In this document: positions 56,755-64,000 of the stretch, piece after piece | Layout of the letters: each line of letters opens with the position of its first letter | Numbering within the stretch: position 1 is the first letter of the stretch | Assembly: GCF_004217145.1 (NCBI RefSeq) | Contig: NZ_SHKR01000013.1 | Span: 434,001 to 498,000, forward strand | Direction: 5' to 3' | DNA from: Kribbella rubisoli | GTDB lineage: Bacteria; Actinomycetota; Actinomycetes; Propionibacteriales; Kribbellaceae | DNA length: 64,000 nucleotides | The notes under the pieces: generated by a model | The model's database searches: none | Told to the model about the DNA's origin: nothing | The model's input: the letters and a program-made list of their open reading frames with translations, nothing else | Made by a program: the position numbers and the translations under genes

Positions 56755-57771
56755 GTGAAACGCGTCGGAGTGCGATGTGATGTGGGCCCCGCCCGGGGCA
56801 TCGGGCACGTGATGCGCTGCCTCGCGCTCGCCGAGGAGGTACGCCGGCGCGACGTCGAACTGCTCTTCATCTGCGACGCGCACACCGTGCCGTGGGCGGC
56901 GGACCAGATCGCAGCGCGCGGCATCGACGTACATCCGGCGGTCTGGACACCCGCCGAGCATCTCGAGCTCTTCGCACAGCTAGGCCTCGACGCGGTCGTC
57001 TTCGACTCCTACGACCTGGACGCATCCGTCTACTCGGCTGCCCGGGCGCTTCCCACGCTGGCGATCGTCGACGGCGACTTCCGTGGGGCGGAGGCGGACG
57101 TGCTGGTCGACCAGAACCTCGCCGCTGAGCTCGACCACCCCACGCTGCCGCGGGACTCGGTCCGGCTGGCCGGTCTGCCGTACGTGATGATTCGCGACGA
57201 GGTCCTCCATCACCGTCCGGCCGAACCGCCCACGGCCCGGCAGACCGCAGTACCGAAGGTGTTCGCGTTCTTCGGCGGCACAGATGCCTTCGGCGCCGGC
57301 CCGTACGTCGCACGCGCGCTAGCGGCGACCGGCCTGCCGTTCGAGGCGACCATAGTCGCGCCCAGCCCGGACCTGGCCGAACGGATCGCCGCGGTCGAGC
57401 TGCAGCCGCACCAGCACCTCCAGATCATCGGTCCGACCAATCAACTGGCCGCCGAGGTGCGTGCCGCCGACCTGACCATCAGTGCGTCCGGTACGTCGAC
57501 CTGGGAGCTGCTCTGCCTCGGGGCGACGACCGGACTGGTCTGTGTGGTCGACAACCAGGTCATGGGCTACGAGCGCGCTGTCGGTACCGGTGCGGCGGCT
57601 GGGCTGGGTTTGTTGAGCGCACTGGAGGCGGACACGATGTCCGCGGTCCCGACACTCAAGCGACTGCTGACTGACTCGGCTGAGCGTGGCCGGTTGGCGA
57701 GTGCGGGCTGGGAGTTGGTCGACGGCAGAGGGCGGGAGCGGGTGGCTGACGCCCTCCTGCAGCTCATTTGA
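56755..57771 (+). CDS. pseG: PseG: UDP-2,4-diacetamido-2,4,6-trideoxy-altropyranose hydrolase
   Basis: A 338-residue GT-B-like hydrolase. 'RCDVGPARGIGHVMRCLALA' is the PseG N-terminal signature (G-x-G-H-x-M-R-C-L) with the catalytic His, and 'VFAFFGGTDAFG' and 'TISASGTSTWELLCLG' are UDP-binding parts. It removes UDP from the diacetamido sugar before condensation with phosphoenolpyruvate. GTG 56755 is fixed by the -10 spacing. It is divergent from vapB and overlaps the end of the convergent membrane-protein gene by 8 bp. Confidence 0.9.
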   Translation: MKRVGVRCDVGPARGIGHVMRCLALAEEVRRRDVELLFICDAHTVPWAADQIAARGIDVHPAVWTPAEHLELFAQLGLDAVVFDSYDLDASVYSAARALPTLAIVDGDFRGAEADVLVDQNLAAELDHPTLPRDSVRLAGLPYVMIRDEVLHHRPAEPPTARQTAVPKVFAFFGGTDAFGAGPYVARALAATGLPFEATIVAPSPDLAERIAAVELQPHQHLQIIGPTNQLAAEVRAADLTISASGTSTWELLCLGATTGLVCVVDNQVMGYERAVGTGAAAGLGLLSALEADTMSAVPTLKRLLTDSAERGRLASAGWELVDGRGRERVADALLQLI

Positions 57772-59992
57772 GTTCGTAGATCGTTGCGTCCAGAGTCGCG
57801 TGGCGCAGCCGGACGAAATTGCGGAGCGCGGGTGATACGCCGCCGGCGCGGTTGTCGGCGTACAGCCAGCGCACCCCGGCCTGGCGTAGTCGCTCGATCG
57901 ACGCGGGTGTGGGTGACTTGAAGGCGATGTCGTTGGCGGCCAGCTCGCTGCTGTCCCAGTACGGGATGAGGCTCGGGTTGCCGCCGGTGGTGAGAGCGAT
58001 CCGGTTGGCCTGGTTGGAGTATGACCAGCCTTCGATGAGCACTGGGCGCTCCGACAATGCAGCGAGCCAGAAGTGCCGGCTGTCGCAGAGGCCGTTGCGT
58101 TGGATGATGCAGTGCGCGTTGGTCGCGACCAGATCGCCCGGTGTGCTGTTTCGCTGGAGCCACTGCGCAGCGCCCGCTTCAGCAGCCGTCGCACCGCCGC
58201 GGAACGGATGCGCGAAGACCAGATTCGATGCTTTGTCCGACACGAACGCCTGCAGTGGCACCAGCGCTGCGCCGATCATGCACGCTGCGACCGCGGCGCC
58301 GAGCAACGCCACGAAGAAGTTGCCCGGCCGTCGCGCCAGCTTCCAGGCAACGGCCACCAGCACGGCAACCCCCAGGACGGCCGCCAGCGTCCACAGCCAT
58401 GGAGCCTTGATGCCAGGCAGATCAGCGGATTGCCATCGAGCGATCGCCAGCGCCACCAGACCGAGCAGTCCGCCCGCACCGACGAGTATGACGGCCCGCC
58501 GATCGCCCAGCCGCCCGACCAGATTCGCCAGCCCGACAGACGCCAGTACGGCGACCACCGGGAACGCCGTACGCAGGAAGTAGAGCTGACTGACGCCAGA
58601 CTGTGTCGTCAGCAGCGTGCCCAGCAACCCCGCGACCACGAAGCCCGCCAGGAACACCGCGCCGGTGTCCCGCCACCTCCGGCCGAGGAAGAACAATCCC
58701 GATGCCGCCAGCGCCCAACTCAGCAGAGTCGTTGCCCCAGACAACAACTGTGCGTGCGGGTTCGACATCAGCAGCGGGTACGGCGCCAGCTGGACGAACG
58801 TCTCGAACGGCTTGATCTCCGTCCCCCACGTGCTCCCGCCGAAGATCGTGATCAACGCGGCCACGAACACCGCGAGCGACAACAACCCGCCGTAGAACGC
58901 AGGCCGAGTACTCCGCCGAGCCAACCCCAACTGCAGGAACGCGAACGCGAACCCGACGCCCACCAGCGGCAGGATCGTCGACTTCGCCCCGGCCGCGACC
59001 AACGCGAGCAGCACCAGCAACACCCACCGGCTGCGCGGCTTGCTGTCGGACCGCAACAGGTCCACCGCCACGATGCACACGGCCAGTGCGATCAGTACTC
59101 CGAGGTTCTGCGTCGGACTCAGGTACGCCGCGACCGCAGTGGACACGCCGCCCAGCCCAGCCCCGCCCAACGGCTGCATGGCCCCACCGAGGCCAGCAAC
59201 GAACACAGCGAGCGGGCCGGCCCAGGTGGCGCCCGACTCCGCCGTCGGAGCAAGCCGAGTGGTCAGTGCGAAGACCAGCCCGCAGCCAGCGAGGAACAGC
59301 GGCAGCCAGCTCAGCGAATGGATCAGATCGGTCAGATCGATCCGCGTACCCCATTGCGTCGCAGCCGTCGCCTGGTGGAAGAACGTGTGGTACTTCATCG
59401 GCTCCCCACCGAGCCACAACGTCGAGATCGGTACGTCGTACTTCGCACTCGCGGCCAGCGCCTGCTGAAAGGCCAGATCCGGGTACGCCCGCAGCGGATC
59501 CGTGTACGCCGGGAGGAACTGCCCCGGACCGCGCCTATACACGATCAGCAGCACCACTGCGGTCGACGCCGCGAGCAGCCACGCCTGCAGCGGTCGGAGC
59601 GGCTTCTCGACCCGCCGCCAGACCCGCGCCCGGGCGTCACTGTCGACGAACGCGACCACCAGCACGACCGGCGCCCACACCCACGACCAGGCCTGCAGAC
59701 CGATCGACGCACTGGCCAGGTAGACCAGCACCTGCCCGGCCGTCCCGACCGCAAACCCCGCGGACAGGTCCTCGACCAGGTTGCGCCCGTACCCGCCGAT
59801 CAGCCGCCACAGCGCGAACCCGGGCAGCATGACCACGACCCCGGTGAACAGCACGAACCGGACGAGTTCGAAGAACGTCGCATGCAGCGCGAGCAGGACC
59901 AACGCCAGCACCACGACGGCCAGCCCGGCGACCAGACCGGAAAGGGAAGGCCCCGCAGTACGCGGCCCCCGCCGCCTCGCTCTCGCGCGCAT
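57764..59992 (-). CDS. Polytopic membrane protein, GT-C-like
   Basis: A 742-residue protein with about 14-15 transmembrane helices and a C-terminal soluble part of about 130 residues ('AAQWLQRNSTPGDLVATNAH' onward). 'TDPLRAYPDLAFQQAL' and 'GGEPMKYHTFFHQ' in the first large loop recall the acidic loop of GT-C glycosyltransferases. It may transfer a sugar from a lipid carrier onto the glycan outside the membrane. ATG 59992 fits TAGTGT 6 nt upstream. Confidence 0.75.
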   Translation of the reverse strand: MRARARRRGPRTAGPSLSGLVAGLAVVVLALVLLALHATFFELVRFVLFTGVVVMLPGFALWRLIGGYGRNLVEDLSAGFAVGTAGQVLVYLASASIGLQAWSWVWAPVVLVVAFVDSDARARVWRRVEKPLRPLQAWLLAASTAVVLLIVYRRGPGQFLPAYTDPLRAYPDLAFQQALAASAKYDVPISTLWLGGEPMKYHTFFHQATAATQWGTRIDLTDLIHSLSWLPLFLAGCGLVFALTTRLAPTAESGATWAGPLAVFVAGLGGAMQPLGGAGLGGVSTAVAAYLSPTQNLGVLIALAVCIVAVDLLRSDSKPRSRWVLLVLLALVAAGAKSTILPLVGVGFAFAFLQLGLARRSTRPAFYGGLLSLAVFVAALITIFGGSTWGTEIKPFETFVQLAPYPLLMSNPHAQLLSGATTLLSWALAASGLFFLGRRWRDTGAVFLAGFVVAGLLGTLLTTQSGVSQLYFLRTAFPVVAVLASVGLANLVGRLGDRRAVILVGAGGLLGLVALAIARWQSADLPGIKAPWLWTLAAVLGVAVLVAVAWKLARRPGNFFVALLGAAVAACMIGAALVPLQAFVSDKASNLVFAHPFRGGATAAEAGAAQWLQRNSTPGDLVATNAHCIIQRNGLCDSRHFWLAALSERPVLIEGWSYSNQANRIALTTGGNPSLIPYWDSSELAANDIAFKSPTPASIERLRQAGVRWLYADNRAGGVSPALRNFVRLRHATLDATIYELK

Positions 59993-59998
59993 GCCGTA

Positions 59999-60004
59999 AC
60001 ACTA
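59999..60004 (-). promoter_or_regulatory. -10 element of the GT-C-like gene (leaderless)
   Basis: On the minus strand TAGTGT, 6 nt, then ATG 59992. Confidence 0.6.
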
Positions 60005-60087
60005 ATGTGAATTTCGCCCCGGAGCGTGCCCGGCGATTCACGGGTGGTCACCTCGAGGCCACCGCCATGCCTTAAGCTCGACGCCCT

Positions 60088-60840
60088 ATGAGTTGGTACG
60101 ACGCTCTCGAGGCCGGCGAGCTGACCGTGCGGCCGTCCGTTGACGCGGCGAAGCGGTTCGGTGTCTCGATCGACCGGATGTCCGTCTCGGCGTCGGCCGG
60201 CACGCCGCTCGCCGAGGTGCTGGGCGCGGTCGAGGCGTCGACGGCTGACGTGATCGTGCTGCGCTATCCGGCCCGTGAGACCACCTGGTTCGCCGCGCTG
60301 GCGAGCGGACCGCGCCAGGCGCTGCTCGCCGACACCGTCGTCTACTGGTCGCTGCCGACCGGCAAAGGCCGCCGCCCCGCGCCGCTGGCCGGGTTCAGTG
60401 CGCAGCTCGAGCCCACTGCCGACGACGATCTAGTGGACGACCTGGTCGCGGATGTCTTCGGCGACTCCGGCAACCACTACTGCGCCAACCCGATCTTCGA
60501 CCGCACCCTTGCGCTTGCCGGTCGGCAGGACTGGGCCCGGCGACGCGTCGCCGAGGCAGGTGCCGTCGTACTGCGGGGTCCGGACCGGCGGGTGCTCGCC
60601 CTCGGGGCGATCGACCAGCAGCGCTCGTGGACCGAGATCCAGTTGGCCGGCGTCGTACCGGCTGAGCAGGGCCGCGGCCGGTACGGTCACCTGCTCGCCG
60701 CGATCGAGGACGCGTGTACGTCCCGGCGGCTCGTCGTCTCGACGCAGGGCCACCAGACCGGCATCCAGCGGATCTGGGCACGTTACGGGTTCGAACCCGT
60801 GCATAACCTCCTGACCGTTCACCTCGTTGCCGCTACGTAG
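60088..60840 (+). CDS. GNAT-family acetyltransferase, possible PseH role
   Basis: A 250-residue protein with a C-terminal GNAT fold: 'AGVVPAEQGRGRYGHLLAAI' is the acetyl-CoA-binding motif A (Q/R-x-x-G-x-G/A form), and 'GIQRIWARYGFEPVHN' motif B. The N-terminal 110 residues resemble the N-terminal part of TDP-fucosamine acetyltransferase-like proteins only loosely. Its position between pseG and the glycosyltransferase suggests 4-N-acetylation of the PseC product, the step missing otherwise. This is inference. Confidence 0.78.
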   Translation: MSWYDALEAGELTVRPSVDAAKRFGVSIDRMSVSASAGTPLAEVLGAVEASTADVIVLRYPARETTWFAALASGPRQALLADTVVYWSLPTGKGRRPAPLAGFSAQLEPTADDDLVDDLVADVFGDSGNHYCANPIFDRTLALAGRQDWARRRVAEAGAVVLRGPDRRVLALGAIDQQRSWTEIQLAGVVPAEQGRGRYGHLLAAIEDACTSRRLVVSTQGHQTGIQRIWARYGFEPVHNLLTVHLVAAT

Positions 60841-60885
60841 TCCCCTGGGGGCCCGCGTACCGCTGTCGAGGGAGGAAACACCGGA

Positions 60886-63177
60886 GTGACGCCGCGGCTG
60901 AGCGTGGTGGTGCCCTTCTACGGCGTCGGCGACTACCTCGGAGACTGTCTGGAATCGATTGCCCGGCAGGCCTGGTCCGACTTCGAGGCGATCCTCGTCG
61001 ACGACGGTTCCCCGGACGACAGCGCTGTCGTCGCCAAGGAGTTCTGCGCCCGGGATCCGAGGTTCCGGCTGATCCAGCAGGACAACGCCGGCCCCGGTCC
61101 GGCCCGCGACCGGGGTATCAGCGAGGCGACCGGTGAGTATCTGGCATTCGTCGACGGCGACGACCTGGTCTCGCGGTACGGATTCGCCGCCCTCGTCCGG
61201 ACCCTGGACCGAACCGGTTCAGACTTCGCCGGCGGCAACGCCCGGCGGTTCAACAACAGCTTCGGCGTCCGGCCGTCCTGGCTGCACAAGCAGCCGTTCG
61301 CGCGGGTCCGGCACGCCACGCACGTGACGGAGTTCCCCGACCTGGTCCTGGACCGGATGCTCTGGAACAAGGTCTACCGCCGCTCGTTCTGGACCGAGAA
61401 CGGCTACACGTTCCCCCCGATCCGCTACGAGGACTACCCGGTAGCGCTCAAGGCCCACCTGGACGCGGTCACGGTCGACACGATCACGCAGGCCGTCTAC
61501 TACTGGCGCGAGCGGGAGTCCGGCGAGTCGATCACCCAGCAGAAGTTCCAGCTCGGCAACATCCGCGACCGGGTCACCTCGGCCGGCATGGTGATCGACC
61601 TGGTCGAGAACGCCGTACCGGTGGTCCGTCGGCGTACGCACGCGCACCTGGCGCAGATCGACGTACTGACGCTGATGTCCGCGTTCGGCACTGTCCCGGT
61701 CGAGGAGGAGCAGCACCTGGTCGACCTGTCGCGCGAGCTGCTCGACCGGATCGACGCCGACGTACTGGCTGCCACCCATCGGTACGACCGGATCCAGCAC
61801 GCTGCGCTTCGCGCCGGTGATGTCGAGCTGCTTCGTCGGCTCGCGGTCTTCCGCAACTCCGGCGGGCTTCGCGGCGGCGCTCGGGCCGTTCCGCGCGGCA
61901 AGCGTTCGCGGCAGCTCGACTACAACTACCCGGGGCAGGCCGAGACCGTCGTACCGCGGAGGCTGTACGGGCTGCGCGAGCAGGACCTGACTCTCGCGAC
62001 GAGCGTGCGCGAGGTGGTCTGGGTCGACGGCAAGTTGTCGGTCAAGGGCACCGCCGAGATCCGCCACCTGGAGACGGATCGCTCGTCGAAACTGCAGATC
62101 GCGCTGGTCGTCGACGACACCTCACATCCCCTCGAGGTACGCCGGTATGCCGCGCTGGACCTGCACGGGGACAAGTCGCTCGTGGGATTCGAAATTCTGC
62201 TGGATCCTCAACTGCTCGCTCTCTGCACGGGGGCGCCGGCGCACTTCGAGGTGCGGATGCGGTCGGGGCGGCGGGACCGGAAGGGCATGCTCGGCGGCCA
62301 AGGACCGGGAAGCCCCGGGTGGGCGCCGGGTGCATGGATCGACGAGACGAACTGGATCCAGCCGGGGCCGGGCAAGTACGGCTGGTTCTCGCTGCGGCGG
62401 CTGACGGACCCGTGCCGGTTGACCGCGGTCGAGCAGTCCGATGATGAGCTCGTGCTGCACGGTCGGGCGTCGTTCGACGAGCCGGAGTTGCATCTCAGCC
62501 GGCCGGTCGTCGGCGGTGAGGAAGAGATTCCGCTGGAGGTCGACGGGCGTGACTTCACCGCCCGGCTGCCGATCCGGGACATCCTCGCGGCGGCGAACCA
62601 CGACGATCCCTTCGGCCAGCGGACGACCCGGTCGTTCAGGGTTCACGGTCCGGATGGGCAGCAGCGCGTGTTGCTGTGGACCGCGGGCGACTCGGCCGTC
62701 TCGCGCGTTGTCGACGATCGGGTCGTCACGCTGACCCGGTCGACCGGCGGGTACGTGAACCTGCACGAGTCGCCGATCCGGACGACCGCCGCCCATGCTG
62801 TTGCTGAAGGCAATCAGTTGGTCGTGCGCGGGTCCGAGGGCTGCGACGTCACCTTCAGCTGGCGGCGGTACCTGGCCGACTCCGACGATCACCTCGACGT
62901 CGCATGCCGTCGTACCGTGTCCGCCGACGGGTGGTCGGCCGCGGTCGACGTCGACTCGTTGATCCCGGTGACGGCGGTGAAGCTGTCGGTCGACCCGCTC
63001 GCCGCGCTGGCCGACTGGATCCTGTTCGCAACCTCCCCCGACGGTGCGGCCCACGCCGTACAGTGCGAGCCCTTCCTGTGCAGCCGGTTGCCGTTGGCAA
63101 TTACACATGGCGCCCACGGGACGCATGCGCTCGCAGTTCGACCCCATGCCGGCACTCTGCACGTCGAGGTGCGCTGA
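60886..63177 (+). CDS. GT2 glycosyltransferase with long C-terminal domain
   Basis: A 763-residue protein. The N-terminal GT-A domain (about 1-230) has 'SVVVPFYGVGDYL', 'ILVDDGSPDD' and 'AFVDGDDLV' (Asp-Gly-Asp-Asp at 90-93, the metal-binding DxD). The remaining 500 residues, about 340-763, are beta-rich, as in TarS/TagF-type wall-polymer transferases. It probably adds sugars to a cell-wall or capsule polymer. GTG 60886 has GGAGG 10 nt upstream. Its stop overlaps the next start (TGATG). Confidence 0.88.
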   Translation: MTPRLSVVVPFYGVGDYLGDCLESIARQAWSDFEAILVDDGSPDDSAVVAKEFCARDPRFRLIQQDNAGPGPARDRGISEATGEYLAFVDGDDLVSRYGFAALVRTLDRTGSDFAGGNARRFNNSFGVRPSWLHKQPFARVRHATHVTEFPDLVLDRMLWNKVYRRSFWTENGYTFPPIRYEDYPVALKAHLDAVTVDTITQAVYYWRERESGESITQQKFQLGNIRDRVTSAGMVIDLVENAVPVVRRRTHAHLAQIDVLTLMSAFGTVPVEEEQHLVDLSRELLDRIDADVLAATHRYDRIQHAALRAGDVELLRRLAVFRNSGGLRGGARAVPRGKRSRQLDYNYPGQAETVVPRRLYGLREQDLTLATSVREVVWVDGKLSVKGTAEIRHLETDRSSKLQIALVVDDTSHPLEVRRYAALDLHGDKSLVGFEILLDPQLLALCTGAPAHFEVRMRSGRRDRKGMLGGQGPGSPGWAPGAWIDETNWIQPGPGKYGWFSLRRLTDPCRLTAVEQSDDELVLHGRASFDEPELHLSRPVVGGEEEIPLEVDGRDFTARLPIRDILAAANHDDPFGQRTTRSFRVHGPDGQQRVLLWTAGDSAVSRVVDDRVVTLTRSTGGYVNLHESPIRTTAAHAVAEGNQLVVRGSEGCDVTFSWRRYLADSDDHLDVACRRTVSADGWSAAVDVDSLIPVTAVKLSVDPLAALADWILFATSPDGAAHAVQCEPFLCSRLPLAITHGAHGTHALAVRPHAGTLHVEVR

Positions 63178-64000
63178 TGCATCATCACAACCACTACTAC
63201 GGTCAGACGCACATCCTGTCGCGGTACGCCGGGTTCGACTTCGACCATCCGCCGCGGCTCCGGGGATACCTGCAGCACGGCTGGAACATCGGCTGCGGCT
63301 GGAACCCGGTGCACGAGTTCTACGACGGCGCCTGGCGGTTCACCTGGAGCGATGCGCCGCGGCGTCGCGGGCATGCGCTCGGCCGGCGGAACTACCACAG
63401 CATCGGCGCGCCGTTCCTCTACCTGATGGAGCTCGAGCCGGAGAAGGAGGAGCCGGTCGAGCGCGAAGGCACGCTCTGGTTCCTGTTCCACGGGTGGGAG
63501 GGCGGCAAGATCCACGGCGACCACCGGCGGCTGATCGACGAGATCCGCGAGACCGAGGACGGTCCGGTCACGTTCAGCCTGTACTACACGGAGTACGACC
63601 GGCCCGAGGTGCGCGGGTTCTACGAGGACGCCGGCTTCCGCGTGGTGTCGTTCGGGCGGCGCGGGTTCTCCTACGAGGGGACCGATCGGCGCTTCCTGTT
63701 CAAGCAGCTCGCCGAACTGCGCAAGCACAAGCGGGTCGCGGCCAACCGGCTGTCGACCGCGATCTTCTACGGCATCGCGGCAGGCTGCGAACCGGCGGTG
63801 TACGGCGATCCGATGGAGATGGAGGGCGAGAACCCGTTGTTCGGCGGGCAGAGCCGGATCGAGCGGCTGTGGCCCGAGCTGCTCGGCAAGTCGATCGACC
63901 TCGAGGCCGCCCGAGCCACCACCGACCTCGAGCTCGGGAAACCCTGGATGATGCCGCCCGCGGAACTGCGGAGTCTGTTCGATTGGAGAGAGCGTGTCTG
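63177..64000 (+). CDS. HHxNHxYG-type surface-glycan protein, copy 2 (3' end at window edge)
   Basis: About 274 codons, paralogous to 51432-52247: 'MHHHNHYYGQTHI' at the start, then 'GYLQHGWN', 'FHGWEGGKIHGDH', 'AANRLSTAIFYGIAAG', 'VYGDPM' and 'RLWPEL'. The frame reaches 'FDWRERV' and then TG at the last two bases, so a TGA stop at 63999-64001 is likely and the gene is almost complete. GGAGAG before GTG 63994 suggests a next gene overlapping the end, as the SpsF-type gene overlaps copy 1. Confidence 0.8.
   Translation, partial: MHHHNHYYGQTHILSRYAGFDFDHPPRLRGYLQHGWNIGCGWNPVHEFYDGAWRFTWSDAPRRRGHALGRRNYHSIGAPFLYLMELEPEKEEPVEREGTLWFLFHGWEGGKIHGDHRRLIDEIRETEDGPVTFSLYYTEYDRPEVRGFYEDAGFRVVSFGRRGFSYEGTDRRFLFKQLAELRKHKRVAANRLSTAIFYGIAAGCEPAVYGDPMEMEGENPLFGGQSRIERLWPELLGKSIDLEAARATTDLELGKPWMMPPAELRSLFDWRERV

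Noticed and set aside
58073..60010. 645-codon frame on the plus strand
   Set aside because: Shadow of the GT-C-like membrane protein; low-complexity Arg/Gln-rich translation.

Overview
The window looks like the chromosome of a high-GC actinomycete. GC is about 70%, GTG starts are frequent, and many start codons sit 6-7 nt after a TANNNT -10 hexamer, which suggests leaderless transcripts. The actinobacterial block marP-nudL-tlpA-nth-crp-MBL-RidA-ArsA/ArsA-ponA-yqeY/metallophosphoesterase is present. The gene content and wording of the proteins suggest Propionibacteriales, perhaps Kribbella; this is inference, because no marker gene is present.

Layout. 1-9 kb: a truncated SDR; an SPFH (band 7) plus NAD-kinase-like operon divergent from an NrtR-type Nudix regulator with twin operators; a second SDR; a DUF3800-like gene with a conserved 3' hairpin; a PfkB kinase; an acetoacetate-type CoA-transferase (scoAB); an orphan TPR protein; and a CBM9-like protein. 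9-12.6 kb: lipB, a membrane J-domain protein, tRNA-Pro(CGG), a metallophosphoesterase and yqeY. 12.6-27.4 kb: the conserved housekeeping block, with ponA-type PBP, lon (HspR-like operator), two ArsA/GET3-like ATPases, DUF4177, RidA, Nudix, MBL hydrolase, crp, nth, tlpA, nudL and marP. An AbiEi/DUF559 gene flanked by repeats sits inside this block.

27.4-43 kb: an ECF-type sigma factor with its membrane partner, an alpha/beta hydrolase, a holin-X family protein, nhaA, a haloacid dehalogenase/TetR divergent pair with a perfect palindromic operator, glutathionyl-hydroquinone reductase, GntR-kinase-SIS, an NmrA/HxlR divergent pair, MarR, acs, DUF402, a small membrane protein, asnB and MarR. 43-50 kb: a second DUF3800-like gene bearing the same 3' element, a large secreted multi-domain beta-helix glycanase (GH87-like), and an acetate-permease-type symporter with DUF485.

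50-64 kb: a surface-glycan cluster for a nonulosonic (pseudaminic-type) acid. It holds pseB, pseC, pseG, an SpsF-type cytidylyltransferase, a GNAT that could be PseH, a GT2 glycosyltransferase, a GT-C-like membrane protein, methyltransferases and two paralogues of an uncharacterised HHxNHxYG protein. A VapBC module lies inside it. The NeuB/PseI condensing enzyme is not in the window and may lie beyond 64000.

The main candidates for undescribed biology are the SPFH/NAD-kinase-like/NrtR unit with its two TCGTCA-N3-TGACGA operators, the two DUF3800-like genes that each carry the same 42-nt inverted-repeat element just after the stop codon, and the HHxNHxYG family in the glycan cluster. A broader signal is the C-rich, G-poor composition of coding strands as they approach terminators.
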